Shown piece after piece: positions 1 to 8,654 of a stretch of DNA of 64,000 nucleotides. The stretch lies in the NCBI RefSeq assembly GCF_039537505.1, contig NZ_BAABAQ010000007.1, forward strand, positions 1 to 64,000, in the 5' to 3' direction. A program made the position numbers and the translations under genes. How positions within the stretch are numbered: the stretch's first letter is position 1; each line of letters opens with the position of its first letter. Below the pieces are notes generated by a model. The model was not told the origin of the DNA. It was given only the letters and a program-made list of their open reading frames with translations, and ran no database searches. The stretch comes from Streptosporangium oxazolinicum. Its GTDB lineage: Bacteria; Actinomycetota; Actinomycetes; Streptosporangiales; Streptosporangiaceae.

Positions 1-121
1 GTGGGAGGACGCCGGGATGGACCGCCTGGACGGCGCCCCCGACGCCCTGGCCGTCATCCGCAAGCTCAACGCCATCACCCCGCCCTCCACCGCCTTCGAC
101 GCCGCCTTCTCCTCAGACTGA
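1..121 (+). CDS. 3' end of an unidentified protein
   Basis: Only the last 39 codons are present, read from base 2 to the TGA at 119-121. The tail contains the segment AVIRKLNAITPPSTAFDAAF. Codons end almost only in G or C, which supports real coding. The visible part is too short to assign a family. It reads toward the operon starting at 606 but is separated by about 480 bases of repeat-rich DNA, so it is probably not part of that operon. Confidence 0.6.
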   Translation, partial: WEDAGMDRLDGAPDALAVIRKLNAITPPSTAFDAAFSSD

Positions 122-350
122 AACCCCAGACGGAAACCCCGGACTGGAACCCCTAGACGGAAACCCCCGAACTGGAACCTCCGGCCGGAAACCCGGACCG
201 AAGCCCGTACCGGAACCCCCGGCGCGAACCGCTGACCGGACTCCTCGGACCGGAACCCGGACAGGAGCCCGGACGGAAATCCCCGGCCGAACTCCTCGGA
301 CCGAACTTCCCGACGGGACTCCCTGCCTGAATTCCGCAGGCTGAGCTGGT
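122..350. repeat. Degenerate short tandem repeats (GGAAACCCC/GGAACCC units)
   Basis: Directly after the upstream stop codon comes a run of about 220 bases made of imperfect units such as CGGAAACCCCGGACTGGAAC, repeated with drift at roughly 15-20 base spacing. An open frame exists on the minus strand and would give a Gly/Pro/Ser/Arg-rich collagen-like peptide, but it looks like a by-product of the repeat. No ribosome site or conserved domain supports it. Confidence 0.6.
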
Positions 351-605
351 TCGACGAAAACATATAGCGCCGAGACATATATCCGTAATATCCGCATAAC
401 GTACGATTCCTTGCACAAGCGGGTCGGACCACCCGGTCCGGCCCGCCGCGGGGTCGTCTCCTCCGTTTTAACGACCACGTAATACCCGCCGTGACATCCC
501 CTCCGACCGGACGGCCGCAATGGTGATGTCATCGGCGCCGTCCGGTCCCGGCCGGGCGGATGAAAACCGTCATCCCCCAGGAGTCGACTCACCACAGGAG
601 GCCAG
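351..605 (+). other. Upstream region of the ebo-like operon, no gene
   Basis: The repeats give way to a locally AT-richer stretch around 355-415 that could hold a promoter for the operon starting at 606. No clear -35/-10 pair or operator could be fixed by eye. A strong ribosome binding site (CAGGAGG) sits just before the ATG at 606. Confidence 0.35.
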
Positions 606-1754
606 ATGCGTACGGGAGTGTGGCTGATAGGAGCACGAGGGTCCGTCGCCGTCACGAGCATCATCGGAGCGCTGGCGATGCGCGCCGGTCTCGCACAGCC
701 GACGGGCTGCGTGACGGAACTCCCCGAGTTCCGCGGCGCCGGGCTGCCAGGTCTGGGAGACCTGGTGTTCGGCGGGCACGACATCGTGCCGACCCCGCTG
801 GAGAAGAAGGCGGCCGCGCTGGCCGGAGCCGGGATCGTACCGGCCCGGCTGCTCGAGCCCCTGCGCGACGAGCTCGCCCGGGTCGAGGAGAACCTGAGGC
901 AGGTGCCGCTCGCCGAGAACCAGGCCGCGACCGCGGAGCTGATCGGCGCCGACATCACCGAGTTCCGGCTGCGGCACGGCCTGGAACGGGTCGTCGTCAT
1001 CAACGTCTCGACCACCGAGCCGGCCCCCGAGCCCCATCCGGCCCACGCCGACCTGGAGCTGCTGGAGGCCGAGCTGGCGACCTCGCGGGACCTGCTGCCG
1101 CCCAGCGCCCTGACGGCGTACGCCGCCTTCCGCGCGGGCTGTCCCTACGTGGACTTCACCCCGTCGACGGGCGCCCGGCTGCCCGCCCTGGATCGGCTCG
1201 CCGACCTGCAGGGGCTGCCGTACGGTGGCCACGACGGCAAGACCGGCGAGACGCTCGTCAAGTCGGTGCTCGCCCCGATGTTCGCCCAGCGCAACCTCCG
1301 GGTCCGCACCTGGTCGGGGATGAACCTGCTCGGCGGGGGAGACGGCGCCAACCTCGCCGATCCCGCCGCCAACGCCGCCAAGGCCGCGAGCAAGCAGCGG
1401 GTGCTGGGCGAGACGCTCGGCTACACCCCGCAGGGTGAGACCCGCATCGAGTACGTCGAGGACATCGGCGACTTCAAGACCGCCTGGGACCTCGTCACCT
1501 TCGAGGGTTTCCTGGGCACGCCCATGCGCATGGAGTTCACCTGGCACGGCTGCGACTCCGCCCTCGCCGCGCCCCTCGTCCTGGACCTGGCGAGGCTCAC
1601 GTCGGCGGCGCACCGCTCCGGCCGCACCGGGCCGCTGGGCGAGCTCGCCTTCTTCTTCAAGGACCCGCTCGGGGCGGTGCCGCACGCGCTGGCCGACCAG
1701 TGGCGGGTGCTCCGCGAGTTCGCCGGCACCCTCGGCGGAGAGGAGCCGGTCTGA
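606..1754 (+). CDS. Inositol-1-phosphate-synthase-like protein (first gene of ebo-like operon)
   Basis: A 382-residue protein of the myo-inositol-1-phosphate synthase family. That family uses NAD to cyclise glucose 6-phosphate. The N-terminus WLIGARGSVAVTSIIGAL carries the glycine-rich Rossmann loop near residues 8-14, and a lysine/glycine-rich segment with KTGETLVKSVLAP lies mid-protein. Length fits the short bacterial/archaeal form. CAGGAGG precedes the ATG. The stop overlaps the next start by 4 bases. It leads a seven-gene operon containing EboA, EboB, EboC, EboE and EboF relatives. In cyanobacterial and proteobacterial ebo loci the cyclase is a 3-dehydroquinate-synthase-like protein (EboD), so I infer that this protein fills that place. 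Its product could be an inositol phosphate or a related cyclitol. Confidence 0.85.
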   Translation: MRTGVWLIGARGSVAVTSIIGALAMRAGLAQPTGCVTELPEFRGAGLPGLGDLVFGGHDIVPTPLEKKAAALAGAGIVPARLLEPLRDELARVEENLRQVPLAENQAATAELIGADITEFRLRHGLERVVVINVSTTEPAPEPHPAHADLELLEAELATSRDLLPPSALTAYAAFRAGCPYVDFTPSTGARLPALDRLADLQGLPYGGHDGKTGETLVKSVLAPMFAQRNLRVRTWSGMNLLGGGDGANLADPAANAAKAASKQRVLGETLGYTPQGETRIEYVEDIGDFKTAWDLVTFEGFLGTPMRMEFTWHGCDSALAAPLVLDLARLTSAAHRSGRTGPLGELAFFFKDPLGAVPHALADQWRVLREFAGTLGGEEPV

Positions 1755-2647
1755 TGCCGTCGCTGCGCGACCTCGCCGAGCTCGTGCGCGCCCCCGCCGC
1801 CCTGTCCGTACCCGGTGACGTCGTCGCCGGGGCCGCCGCCGGGCAGGTGCTCGGCGGCAGGACCCTCGGCCTGGCCTGCTCCTCGGTCTGCCTGTACTGG
1901 GCGGGGATGGCCGCCAACGACTGGGCCGACCGCCACCTGGACGCGGTGGAACGCCCGGAGCGGCCGATCCCGTCCGGCCGGGTGTCGCCGGACGCCGCGC
2001 TCAAGGTGGCCGCGGGTCTCACCGTCGCCGGTCTGGCGGCCGCCGGGCTCTCCGGCGGCCGACGGGCCCTGGCGGTCGCCGTCCCGCTCGCCGCCGCCGT
2101 CTGGTCGTACGACCTGGTGGCCAAGAACACGGCGGCCGGGCCGCTGGCGATGGCGCTGTGCCGCGGCCTCGACGTGCTGCTGGGCGCGGCCCCGGGGCGG
2201 AGCGTCGCGGACGCGCTGCCCTCGGCCCTCACCGTCGCCGCCCACACCTACCTGCTCACCGCGCTGTCGCGCGCCGAGGTGTCCGGCTCCGACCGCGGCC
2301 TCCCCGTGGCGACCCTGGCGGGCACCGTCGCGCTCGCCGTGGCCACCGCGCTGGGCCGAGGCGACGCCTCGCGCGAGCCGCGGACCGAGCGCGCGGCGCA
2401 GGTGGTGCGGGCCGTGCAGGCGGGGCTCACCGGCTGGTACGCCGCCAGGTTCGGCCTGTCCCAGGCCCAGGCGGTCGCCGAGCCGTCGGCCTCCCGGCTG
2501 CGGGCCGCCGTCGGCACCGGCATCGTCGCGCTGCCCGCCCTGCAGGGCGCGCTCGTCGCCCGCAGCGGCGCCATCCGCGAGGGCGTCGCGGTCGCGGCGG
2601 CCGTCCCGCTCGCTCGGGCCCTCGCCAAGAAGGTGTCCCCCACGTGA
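1754..2647 (+). CDS. eboC: UbiA-like prenyltransferase EboC
   Basis: A 297-residue integral membrane protein of the UbiA superfamily, which transfers a prenyl group to an acceptor. The first metal/diphosphate motif is seen as N55-D-W-A-D-R-H-L-D63, followed by RPIPSGRVSP, a typical UbiA segment. A second polar loop around YDLVAKNTAAGPLAMALCRG matches the usual second site region. The ATG overlaps the TGA of the upstream gene (ATGA), indicating translational coupling. EboC relatives are hallmarks of the ebo locus. A likely role is to prenylate the cyclitol made by the upstream enzyme, but the acceptor cannot be read from sequence. Confidence 0.85.
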   Translation: MPSLRDLAELVRAPAALSVPGDVVAGAAAGQVLGGRTLGLACSSVCLYWAGMAANDWADRHLDAVERPERPIPSGRVSPDAALKVAAGLTVAGLAAAGLSGGRRALAVAVPLAAAVWSYDLVAKNTAAGPLAMALCRGLDVLLGAAPGRSVADALPSALTVAAHTYLLTALSRAEVSGSDRGLPVATLAGTVALAVATALGRGDASREPRTERAAQVVRAVQAGLTGWYAARFGLSQAQAVAEPSASRLRAAVGTGIVALPALQGALVARSGAIREGVAVAAAVPLARALAKKVSPT

Positions 2648-3522
2648 GCCCCGGCGGCACCGACACGAGCACGGGCGCCGGGCCGAGGTTCGGCTACGGT
2701 ACCAACGGGTTCGCCAACCACCGGCTCGCCGACGCGCTCCGGGTCATCGCGGACCTCGGCTACCAGGGGGTCGCCCTCACGCTCGACCACGACCACCTGG
2801 ACCCGTACGAGGAGGGCCTGGCGCGCAGGGTCGCGGCCGTGGCCGACCTGCTGCGCGACCTCGGTCTTGGCGTGGTCGTCGAGACCGGCGCCCGTTACCT
2901 GCTGGACCCGTGGCGCAAGCACGCCCCCACGCTGCTGCACGACGAGCGCGAGGCGCGCCTGGACTTCCTGAGCCGGGCGGTCGCCGTCGGCGCCGACCTG
3001 GGAGCCGAGGCGGTGTCGTTCTGGGCGGGCGTGCGCCCGGAGACGGTCGGCGAGGCCACGGCCTGGGCCAGGCTCGTCGACGGCTGCGCCCGGATCGCCG
3101 AGGAGGCCGGCACCGCCGGCGTGCCGCTGGGCTTCGAGCCCGAGCCCGGCATGCTCGTCGAGACGATCGCCGGATGGCGCAAACTCCACGCCGAACTCGG
3201 CGAACCACCCGCGTTCGGCATCACACTGGACATCGGCCACTGCCGCTGCCTCGAACCCGACCCGGTCCCCGACTGCGTCACCGCCGTCGCCGACCACCTC
3301 GTCAACGTGCAGATCGACGACATGCGCCGCGGGGTGCACGAGCACCTGGAGTTCGGGGAAGGGGAGATCGACTTCCCTCCCGTGCTGCGCGCCCTGGCCG
3401 AGTGCGGCTACCGGGGCCTGGTCGCGGTCGAGCTGCCCCGCCACTCGCACGCCGCGCCGCAGGTGGCCGCCCGATCCCTGGACTTCCTGCGCGCAGCCGC
3501 CGCCGAAGGGACGAACGCATGA
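2644..3522 (+). CDS. TIM-barrel sugar phosphate isomerase/epimerase-like protein of the ebo operon
   Basis: A 292-residue xylose-isomerase-like TIM-barrel protein (AP-endonuclease-2 superfamily). Family-type metal-site segments are visible: GFEPEPGML in the middle, TLDIGHCRCLEP and NVQIDDM further on, and GLVAVELPRHS near the end. The start is GTG at 2644, chosen because it overlaps the preceding TGA in the same 4-base way as every other junction in this operon. Longer upstream readings run through the prenyltransferase gene. It is distinct from the second TIM-barrel gene (EboE) further down. Likely substrates are sugars or cyclitols, but the exact reaction is unknown. Confidence 0.8.
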   Translation: MSPGGTDTSTGAGPRFGYGTNGFANHRLADALRVIADLGYQGVALTLDHDHLDPYEEGLARRVAAVADLLRDLGLGVVVETGARYLLDPWRKHAPTLLHDEREARLDFLSRAVAVGADLGAEAVSFWAGVRPETVGEATAWARLVDGCARIAEEAGTAGVPLGFEPEPGMLVETIAGWRKLHAELGEPPAFGITLDIGHCRCLEPDPVPDCVTAVADHLVNVQIDDMRRGVHEHLEFGEGEIDFPPVLRALAECGYRGLVAVELPRHSHAAPQVAARSLDFLRAAAAEGTNA

Positions 3523-4130
3523 CACCGGAACCGAGCACCCGCACGGACAGCCTGTTCGCGGCCCTCGACCAGGAGTGGCTCGCCACCGCCCGGGAGGGCG
3601 TCGCCGCCAAACCCGAGAGCGTCGCGCGGCACTTCGCCTCCGCGGGACGGCGCGCCGGGCGGGCACCGCTGCCGGACGTCCCCGGCTGGACCGCCGACGA
3701 GGCGGCCAGGGCGGTCCTGCTCGCCGCGCTGCCGCCGGACGCGGTGGCCGGGCAGGTCGCGGACCTCTACCGGTACGGCGACGCCGACGAGAAGCGCGCC
3801 GTCCTCAAGGCCCTGCCGCTGCTGCCCGTCGGCGCGGAGGCGGTGCCGCTCCTGCACGACGCGATCCGCACCAACGACACCCGCCTCGTGGCCGCCGCCC
3901 TCGGCCCGTACGCCCGCCACCTCGACCAGACCATGTGGCGGCAGGCGGTGCTCAAGTGCGTGTTCATGGGCGTGCCGCTCGCCGCCGTGGACCGGCTGGA
4001 GGAGCGGGCCGACGCCGAGCTGGCCGGGATGCTCGCCGCGTTCGCCGAGGAACGCGCGGCGGCCGGACGGCACACCCCCGACGACGCGATCGCACTGCTC
4101 GACCGTCTGACCAGCGAGAAGGAGGCCTGA
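3519..4130 (+). CDS. eboA: EboA-domain protein
   Basis: A 203-residue soluble, helix-rich protein matching the EboA family. The middle has HEAT-like alternation (DADEKRAVLKALPLLPVGAE, then HDAIRTNDTRLVAAALGPYA) and a conserved-looking HLDQTMWRQAVLKCVFMG segment. No catalytic motif is evident, and the biochemical role of EboA is not established in any organism I know of. ATG overlaps the upstream TGA (ATGA). Its presence is the most specific marker that this operon belongs to the ebo type. Confidence 0.8.
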   Translation: MTPEPSTRTDSLFAALDQEWLATAREGVAAKPESVARHFASAGRRAGRAPLPDVPGWTADEAARAVLLAALPPDAVAGQVADLYRYGDADEKRAVLKALPLLPVGAEAVPLLHDAIRTNDTRLVAAALGPYARHLDQTMWRQAVLKCVFMGVPLAAVDRLEERADAELAGMLAAFAEERAAAGRHTPDDAIALLDRLTSEKEA

Positions 4131-4987
4131 TGCGGATCTTCGACCCGCACATCCACATGACGTCGCGCACCACCGACGACTACGCCAGGATGGCCGCCGC
4201 CGGGGTGCTCGCCATTGTGGAGCCCGCCTTTTGGCTGGGGCAGCCCCGGACCAACCCCGGCTCGTTCACCGACTACTTCGACTCGCTGGTCGGCTGGGAG
4301 CCGTACCGCGCGGGGCAGTTCGGCATCCTGCACCACGCCACCATCGCGCTGAACCCCAAGGAGGCCGGAGACCCGCGCTGCCGGCCGGTGCTCGACCTGC
4401 TCCCGCGCTACCTGGAGAAGGACCGCGTCGTCGCGGTCGGCGAGATCGGCTACGACTCGATGACCCCCGACGAGGACGACGCCTTCGAACGGCAGCTCGC
4501 GATGGCCGTCGACCACGAGCTGCCCGCGCTCGTGCACACCCCGCACCGCGACAAGGCCAGGGGCACCCAGCGCACCCTCGACGTCGTCGCCTCGTCCGGC
4601 ATCGCGCCCGGACTGGTCGCCGTCGACCACCTCAACGAGGTCACCGCGAAGATCGTGCACGACTCGGGCTGCTGGATGGGCTTCTCCATCTACCCCGAGA
4701 CCAAGATGTCGCCGCCCCGCATGGTGGAGATCCTGCGTGAGCACGGCCTGGAGCGGGTGCTGGTCAACTCCGCCGCCGACTGGGGCGTGTCCGACCCGCT
4801 GCTCACCCTGGAGACCGGCAGGGCGATGCTGGAGGCCGGGTTCAGCGAGGACGACGTCGACCGGGTGCTGTGGCGCAACCCCGTGGAGTTCTACGCCCAG
4901 TCGGGCCGCCTCGACCTGTCGGGCGTCGGCGCCGGGGCGGCGGAACCCACCTTCGAGGGCAGCTCCATCAAACGCGGAGGGTCTTGA
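4130..4987 (+). CDS. eboB: TatD-family metal-dependent hydrolase EboB
   Basis: A 285-residue amidohydrolase-fold protein. The N-terminal metal pair is FDPHIHM (H7, H9), with a possible metal ligand E105 in VGEIGYDS and further histidines in LVHTPHR (H136, H139) and VAVDHLN. The order fits TatD-type hydrolases, which as a family cleave phosphoester or amide bonds. The start ATG overlaps the EboA stop. The C-terminal tail after YAQSGRLDLSG is polar and probably unstructured. The natural substrate within ebo pathways is unknown; a role in releasing or trimming the cyclitol-derived metabolite is an inference. Confidence 0.82.
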   Translation: MRIFDPHIHMTSRTTDDYARMAAAGVLAIVEPAFWLGQPRTNPGSFTDYFDSLVGWEPYRAGQFGILHHATIALNPKEAGDPRCRPVLDLLPRYLEKDRVVAVGEIGYDSMTPDEDDAFERQLAMAVDHELPALVHTPHRDKARGTQRTLDVVASSGIAPGLVAVDHLNEVTAKIVHDSGCWMGFSIYPETKMSPPRMVEILREHGLERVLVNSAADWGVSDPLLTLETGRAMLEAGFSEDDVDRVLWRNPVEFYAQSGRLDLSGVGAGAAEPTFEGSSIKRGGS

Positions 4988-6114
4988 TGCGGCTACGCCA
5001 CCCCGGCGGCCGGACGCTGCACCTGAGCTACTGCACCAACGTGCACCCGGCCGAGGACCTCGGCGGCATCGTCGAGCAGCTCGACACGTACGCGGTGCCG
5101 ATCCGCGCCCGCCTCGGCACCGAGGTGCTCGGGCTCGGGCTCTGGCTGGCCGCGCCCGTCGCCGCCGCGCTCGCCGCCGACCCCGCGCTGCTGGCCGGGC
5201 TGCGCCGCGAGCTGGACGCGCGGGAGCTGGAGGTCGTGACGCTCAACGGCTTCCCCTACCGCTCGTTCCAGGACCCGGTGGTCAAGCACGCCGTCTACCA
5301 CCCCGACTGGACGACGCCCGAACGGCTCACCTACACCCTCGACCTGGCACGGATCCTCGCCGTCCTGCTGCCGGACGACGCCGCCAGGGGATCGATCTCC
5401 ACGCTCCCGCTCGCCTGGCGCGACCCCTGGGACGAGGACATGTCCCACCGCGCCACGCGCGGGCTCGACGAGCTCGCCACCGGGCTCGCCGCCGTCGAGT
5501 CCGCCACCGGCCGCGTCATCCGGGTGGCGTTCGAACCCGAGCCCGGCTGCGTGGTGGAGACCACCGACCAGGCCGTGCGCGCCCTGTCCGGCGTCGACAC
5601 CGACCGGCTCGGCGTCTGCCTGGACCTCGCCCACCTGGCGTGCGCCTGGGAGCGGCCCGCCGACGCGCTGCGCCGGTACGCCGAGGCGGGCCTGCCCATC
5701 GTCAAGGTCCAGGTCTCCGCGGCCCTGGAGAGCGACGACCCGGAGAGCCTGCGCGAGTACGTCGAACCGCGTTTCCTGCACCAGACCCGCAACGCGGCCG
5801 GAGACGACGCCGACGACCTCGACGAGGCGTTCGAGCGGAAGCTGCCCGGACCGTGGCGGGTCCACTACCACGTACCGCTGCACGTCGCACCGGAGGCACC
5901 GCTCGCCACCACCGTACCGGTGCTGCGCGAGGCCCTCGCGGAGCTGGTCGGCGGACCCGAGCCGCTCTGCGACCATTTCGACGTGGAAACCTACACCTGG
6001 GGCGTGCTGCCACCCGCGCTGCGCCCGCAGACCCCCGACCGGCTCGCCGCGGGCATCGCCGACGAGCTGGACTTCGCCCGCGCCGAGATGCGCGACCTTG
6101 GAGTGAAAGCATGA
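4987..6114 (+). CDS. eboE: Metabolite traffic protein EboE (TIM barrel)
   Basis: A 375-residue xylose-isomerase-like TIM-barrel protein of the EboE family. Seen are LSYCTNVHPAEDLGGIVEQL at the N-terminus, VVTLNGFPYRSFQDPVVKH, the metal-site-like RVAFEPEPGCVVET, VCLDLAHLACAW and, near the end, CDHFDVETYTWGVLP. It begins at an ATG overlapping the EboB stop. The EboE name comes from cyanobacteria, where the ebo cluster is needed to move scytonemin precursors to the periplasm. Together with the protein at 2644-3522, this operon has two separate TIM-barrel enzymes. Confidence 0.85.
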   Translation: MRLRHPGGRTLHLSYCTNVHPAEDLGGIVEQLDTYAVPIRARLGTEVLGLGLWLAAPVAAALAADPALLAGLRRELDARELEVVTLNGFPYRSFQDPVVKHAVYHPDWTTPERLTYTLDLARILAVLLPDDAARGSISTLPLAWRDPWDEDMSHRATRGLDELATGLAAVESATGRVIRVAFEPEPGCVVETTDQAVRALSGVDTDRLGVCLDLAHLACAWERPADALRRYAEAGLPIVKVQVSAALESDDPESLREYVEPRFLHQTRNAAGDDADDLDEAFERKLPGPWRVHYHVPLHVAPEAPLATTVPVLREALAELVGGPEPLCDHFDVETYTWGVLPPALRPQTPDRLAAGIADELDFARAEMRDLGVKA

Positions 6115-7487
6115 CATCGTTGCTGGTCCTCGACGTGGTGGGCCTGACCCCGAGGCTGCTGGCGCACATGCCGAGGCTGCGCGCCGTCGCCGACGGCGGC
6201 TTCCAGGCCGAACTCGGCACCGTGCTGCCCGCCGTCACCTGCTCGGCCCAGTCGACCTTCCTCACCGGTGTCGCCCCTGCCGAGCACGGTGTCGTCGGCA
6301 ACGGCTGGTACTTCCGCGAGCTCGGCGAGGTCTTCCTGTGGCGCCAGCACAACGCGCTGGTCGGCGGGGACAAGCTGTGGCACGCCGCCCGGCGCGAGCG
6401 GCCCGGTTTCACCGTGGCCAACGTGTGCTGGTGGTACGCGATGGGCGCCGACGTCGACTGGACGGTCACCCCCCGGCCCATCTACCGTGCCGACGGGCGC
6501 AAGGACCCCGACTGCTACACCTACCCGCCGGAGCTGCACGACGAGCTCACCGGAAAGCTGGGCACCTTCCCCCTGTTCACCTACTGGGGCCCGGGGGCGG
6601 GCATCGCCTCGTCCACCTGGATCTGCCGCGCCACCGAGCAGATCATGAAGGACCACAACCCCGACCTCACCCTGGCGTACGTGCCGCACCTGGACTACGA
6701 CCTGCAGAGGTTCGGCCCGTCCGACCCGCGCTCGGCCGCCGCCGCCTCCGAGCTCGACACCGTGCTCGCCCCCCTGCTGGACGCCGCCGCCGCGCGCGGG
6801 ACCACCGTGGTGGCCCTGTCGGAGTACGGCATCACCGACGTCTCCCGCCCGGTCGACGTCAACCGGCTGCTGCGGACCGAGGGGCTGCTGAAGGTCTACA
6901 CCCAGGACGGCATGGAGTATCTCGACCCCTGGACCTCCCGCGCGTTCGCCGTCGCCGACCACCAGGTGGCCCACGTCTACGTCGCCGACCCCGCCGACAT
7001 CCCGGCCGTCGCCAAGCTCTGCGCGGGGCTGCCCGGGGTCGCCGAGGTGCTCGATGAGGAGGGCAAAGCCAGGAACGGGCTCGCGCACCCCCGCGCCGGG
7101 GAACTGGTCCTCGTCTCCGAGCCCGACGCCTGGTTCACCTACTACTACTGGCTCGACGACGCCCGGCGTCCCGACTTCGCCAACCTGGTCGAGATCCACC
7201 GCAAGCCCGGCTACGACCCCGCCGAGCTGTTCTTCGACCCCGCGGACCCCGGCGCCGCCAAGCGCAGGGCCGGGGTGGCGCTGCTGCGCAAGAAGACCGG
7301 CATGCGCTACACGATGAACGTCGTCGGTCTCGACGCGGGCGCCCGCGCCATCCGGGGCTCGCACGGCCGGCTGCCCGACAACCCCCTCGACGGCCCGGTG
7401 CTGCTCTGCTCGGACCCGTCCGTGGCCAGCGACCGGATCGCCGCCACCGAGGTCAAGGATCTGCTGCTCCGGCTCTCCCTGAGCTGA
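6111..7487 (+). CDS. eboF: EboF-like alkaline phosphatase/nucleotide pyrophosphatase family protein
   Basis: A 458-residue member of the alkaline phosphatase superfamily (nucleotide pyrophosphatase/phosphodiesterase branch). D8 in LLVLDVVGL and T43 in PAVTCSAQST fit the first metal ligand and the nucleophile. Further metal segments are YVPHLDYDLQ, LSEYGITD and AVADHQVAHVY, and a late GSHGRLPDN supplies another His. No signal peptide is evident, so it may act in the cytoplasm. The ATG overlaps the EboE stop. It ends the operon, 15 bases before a strong hairpin. Removal of a phosphate or nucleotide from the pathway intermediate is a plausible role. Confidence 0.83.
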   Translation: MTSLLVLDVVGLTPRLLAHMPRLRAVADGGFQAELGTVLPAVTCSAQSTFLTGVAPAEHGVVGNGWYFRELGEVFLWRQHNALVGGDKLWHAARRERPGFTVANVCWWYAMGADVDWTVTPRPIYRADGRKDPDCYTYPPELHDELTGKLGTFPLFTYWGPGAGIASSTWICRATEQIMKDHNPDLTLAYVPHLDYDLQRFGPSDPRSAAAASELDTVLAPLLDAAAARGTTVVALSEYGITDVSRPVDVNRLLRTEGLLKVYTQDGMEYLDPWTSRAFAVADHQVAHVYVADPADIPAVAKLCAGLPGVAEVLDEEGKARNGLAHPRAGELVLVSEPDAWFTYYYWLDDARRPDFANLVEIHRKPGYDPAELFFDPADPGAAKRRAGVALLRKKTGMRYTMNVVGLDAGARAIRGSHGRLPDNPLDGPVLLCSDPSVASDRIAATEVKDLLLRLSLS

Positions 7488-7501
7488 GCCGCCCTTAAAC
7501 G

Positions 7502-7547
7502 GCGCCGCCCGTCTGTGCCTTTCACCCCCCGACCGGGCGGGCGGCGC
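7502..7547. terminator. Hairpin terminator between convergent operons
   Basis: A perfect 10-bp stem, GCGCCGCCCG at 7502-7511 and CGGGCGGCGC at 7538-7547, lies between the end of the ebo-like operon (7487) and the end of the minus-strand oxidoreductase (7569). It probably stops transcription from both sides. The run of T typical of intrinsic terminators is weak, as is common in high-GC actinobacteria. Confidence 0.75.
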
Positions 7548-7568
7548 TCTCCACCTCGTTTTTCCGGT

Positions 7569-8654
7569 TTACCGGGCCCATGCCTCGCGGCCGGTGGTCA
7601 CCGCGGCGCCGGTGCGCAGTGACTCCCCGATCGCCAGGCCGACCAGGTGGTCCTGGCAGCCGTCGGCCAGGGAGTAGGGTTCCGGGGCCTCACCCCGGCA
7701 CCAGGACGTCATCCGGCACAGGAGCGAGACGACGGCCAGGTCGTCCTCGGAGAAGTGCGCGCCCCGGTGGTCGTTGCGGTAGACCACGCGCCCGTCGAAG
7801 CTGATGTGGTCCAGCTCGCGGCCCTCCAGGTTCAGGTCGATCCCGGTCTGGCGCCGGGTGAGCCGCGACTCCACCGGGGTCCTCGGGTCGGCCAGGCGCA
7901 CCACGTGGTCGTCCACGATCTCGCCCAGTGATCCCCGGACGACGATCCGGCGGGCGCGCAGCGGGTTCCACCACTGGTTGTCGGTGAAGTCGTAGAGTCC
8001 CATCCCCTCGGCGAACTCCAGGGTGGCGATCGTGGTGGCCGCCTCCTTCGGCGTGGAGTCGCCCGTCCAGCCGTCCCTGGACAGCGGGTCGGCAAGCGGG
8101 GCGGTGAACGACCTGGCCGACACCGTGGTCTCGCCGAACCCGGCCCCGAGCAAATGCCGGATCAGGGAGACGGCGTGGTACAGGTGCGTCGAGGAGATCT
8201 GCACGGAGGTCACCTGCCCGATGACCCCCTCGCGGACGAGCGCCAGCCTCGCCGCGTGACCCGGCATGTACGAGTACTGCTCGGCGACCTGCACCAGACC
8301 GCTGGACCCGACGGCCGACCACAGGTCGCGCAATCCGTCCAGGTCGGCCGCCGGGGGCGTCTCCGCCAGCACCGGCATGCCGAGTCCCACCAGCTCCTTC
8401 GTCACCTCGGGGGTGACCGGCCACGGCACCGAGGGAATGACGAACTCGGGCCGTCCGGCCGCGAGCATCTCCCCGACGGAGCGGAACGTCGGCACCCCCC
8501 AGGCGGCCTCGACCTCGGCGCCGCGCTCACGCGACCTGGTCACCACGCCGGACACCGACAACCGCTCCGGCAGCAGCCTGGCCAGGCGCAGGAAGAACTC
8601 CGAGCGCCACCCGCTGCCGACCAGGCCGAAGCGGCCCGCTGACTGTGAACTCAT
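7569..8654 (-). CDS. Gfo/Idh/MocA family oxidoreductase
   Basis: A 361-residue NAD(P)-dependent dehydrogenase-like protein. The N-terminus FGLVGSGWRSEFFLRLARLL is a dinucleotide-binding fold, and the middle AEQYSYMPGHAARLALVREG plus ISSTHLYHAVSLIRHLLG matches the Gfo/Idh/MocA substrate domain. The ATG at 8654 was chosen over one 30 bases upstream because AAGGAAG sits at the right distance before it. Family members act on sugars and cyclitols (inositol dehydrogenases among them). It lies convergent to the ebo-like operon, so a shared pathway is possible but not shown. Confidence 0.85.
   Translation of the reverse strand: MSSQSAGRFGLVGSGWRSEFFLRLARLLPERLSVSGVVTRSRERGAEVEAAWGVPTFRSVGEMLAAGRPEFVIPSVPWPVTPEVTKELVGLGMPVLAETPPAADLDGLRDLWSAVGSSGLVQVAEQYSYMPGHAARLALVREGVIGQVTSVQISSTHLYHAVSLIRHLLGAGFGETTVSARSFTAPLADPLSRDGWTGDSTPKEAATTIATLEFAEGMGLYDFTDNQWWNPLRARRIVVRGSLGEIVDDHVVRLADPRTPVESRLTRRQTGIDLNLEGRELDHISFDGRVVYRNDHRGAHFSEDDLAVVSLLCRMTSWCRGEAPEPYSLADGCQDHLVGLAIGESLRTGAAVTTGREAWAR

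Noticed and set aside
153..416. Collagen-like small protein on the minus strand
   Set aside because: Its Gly-x-y pattern comes from the tandem DNA repeat; no ribosome site and no conserved motif.
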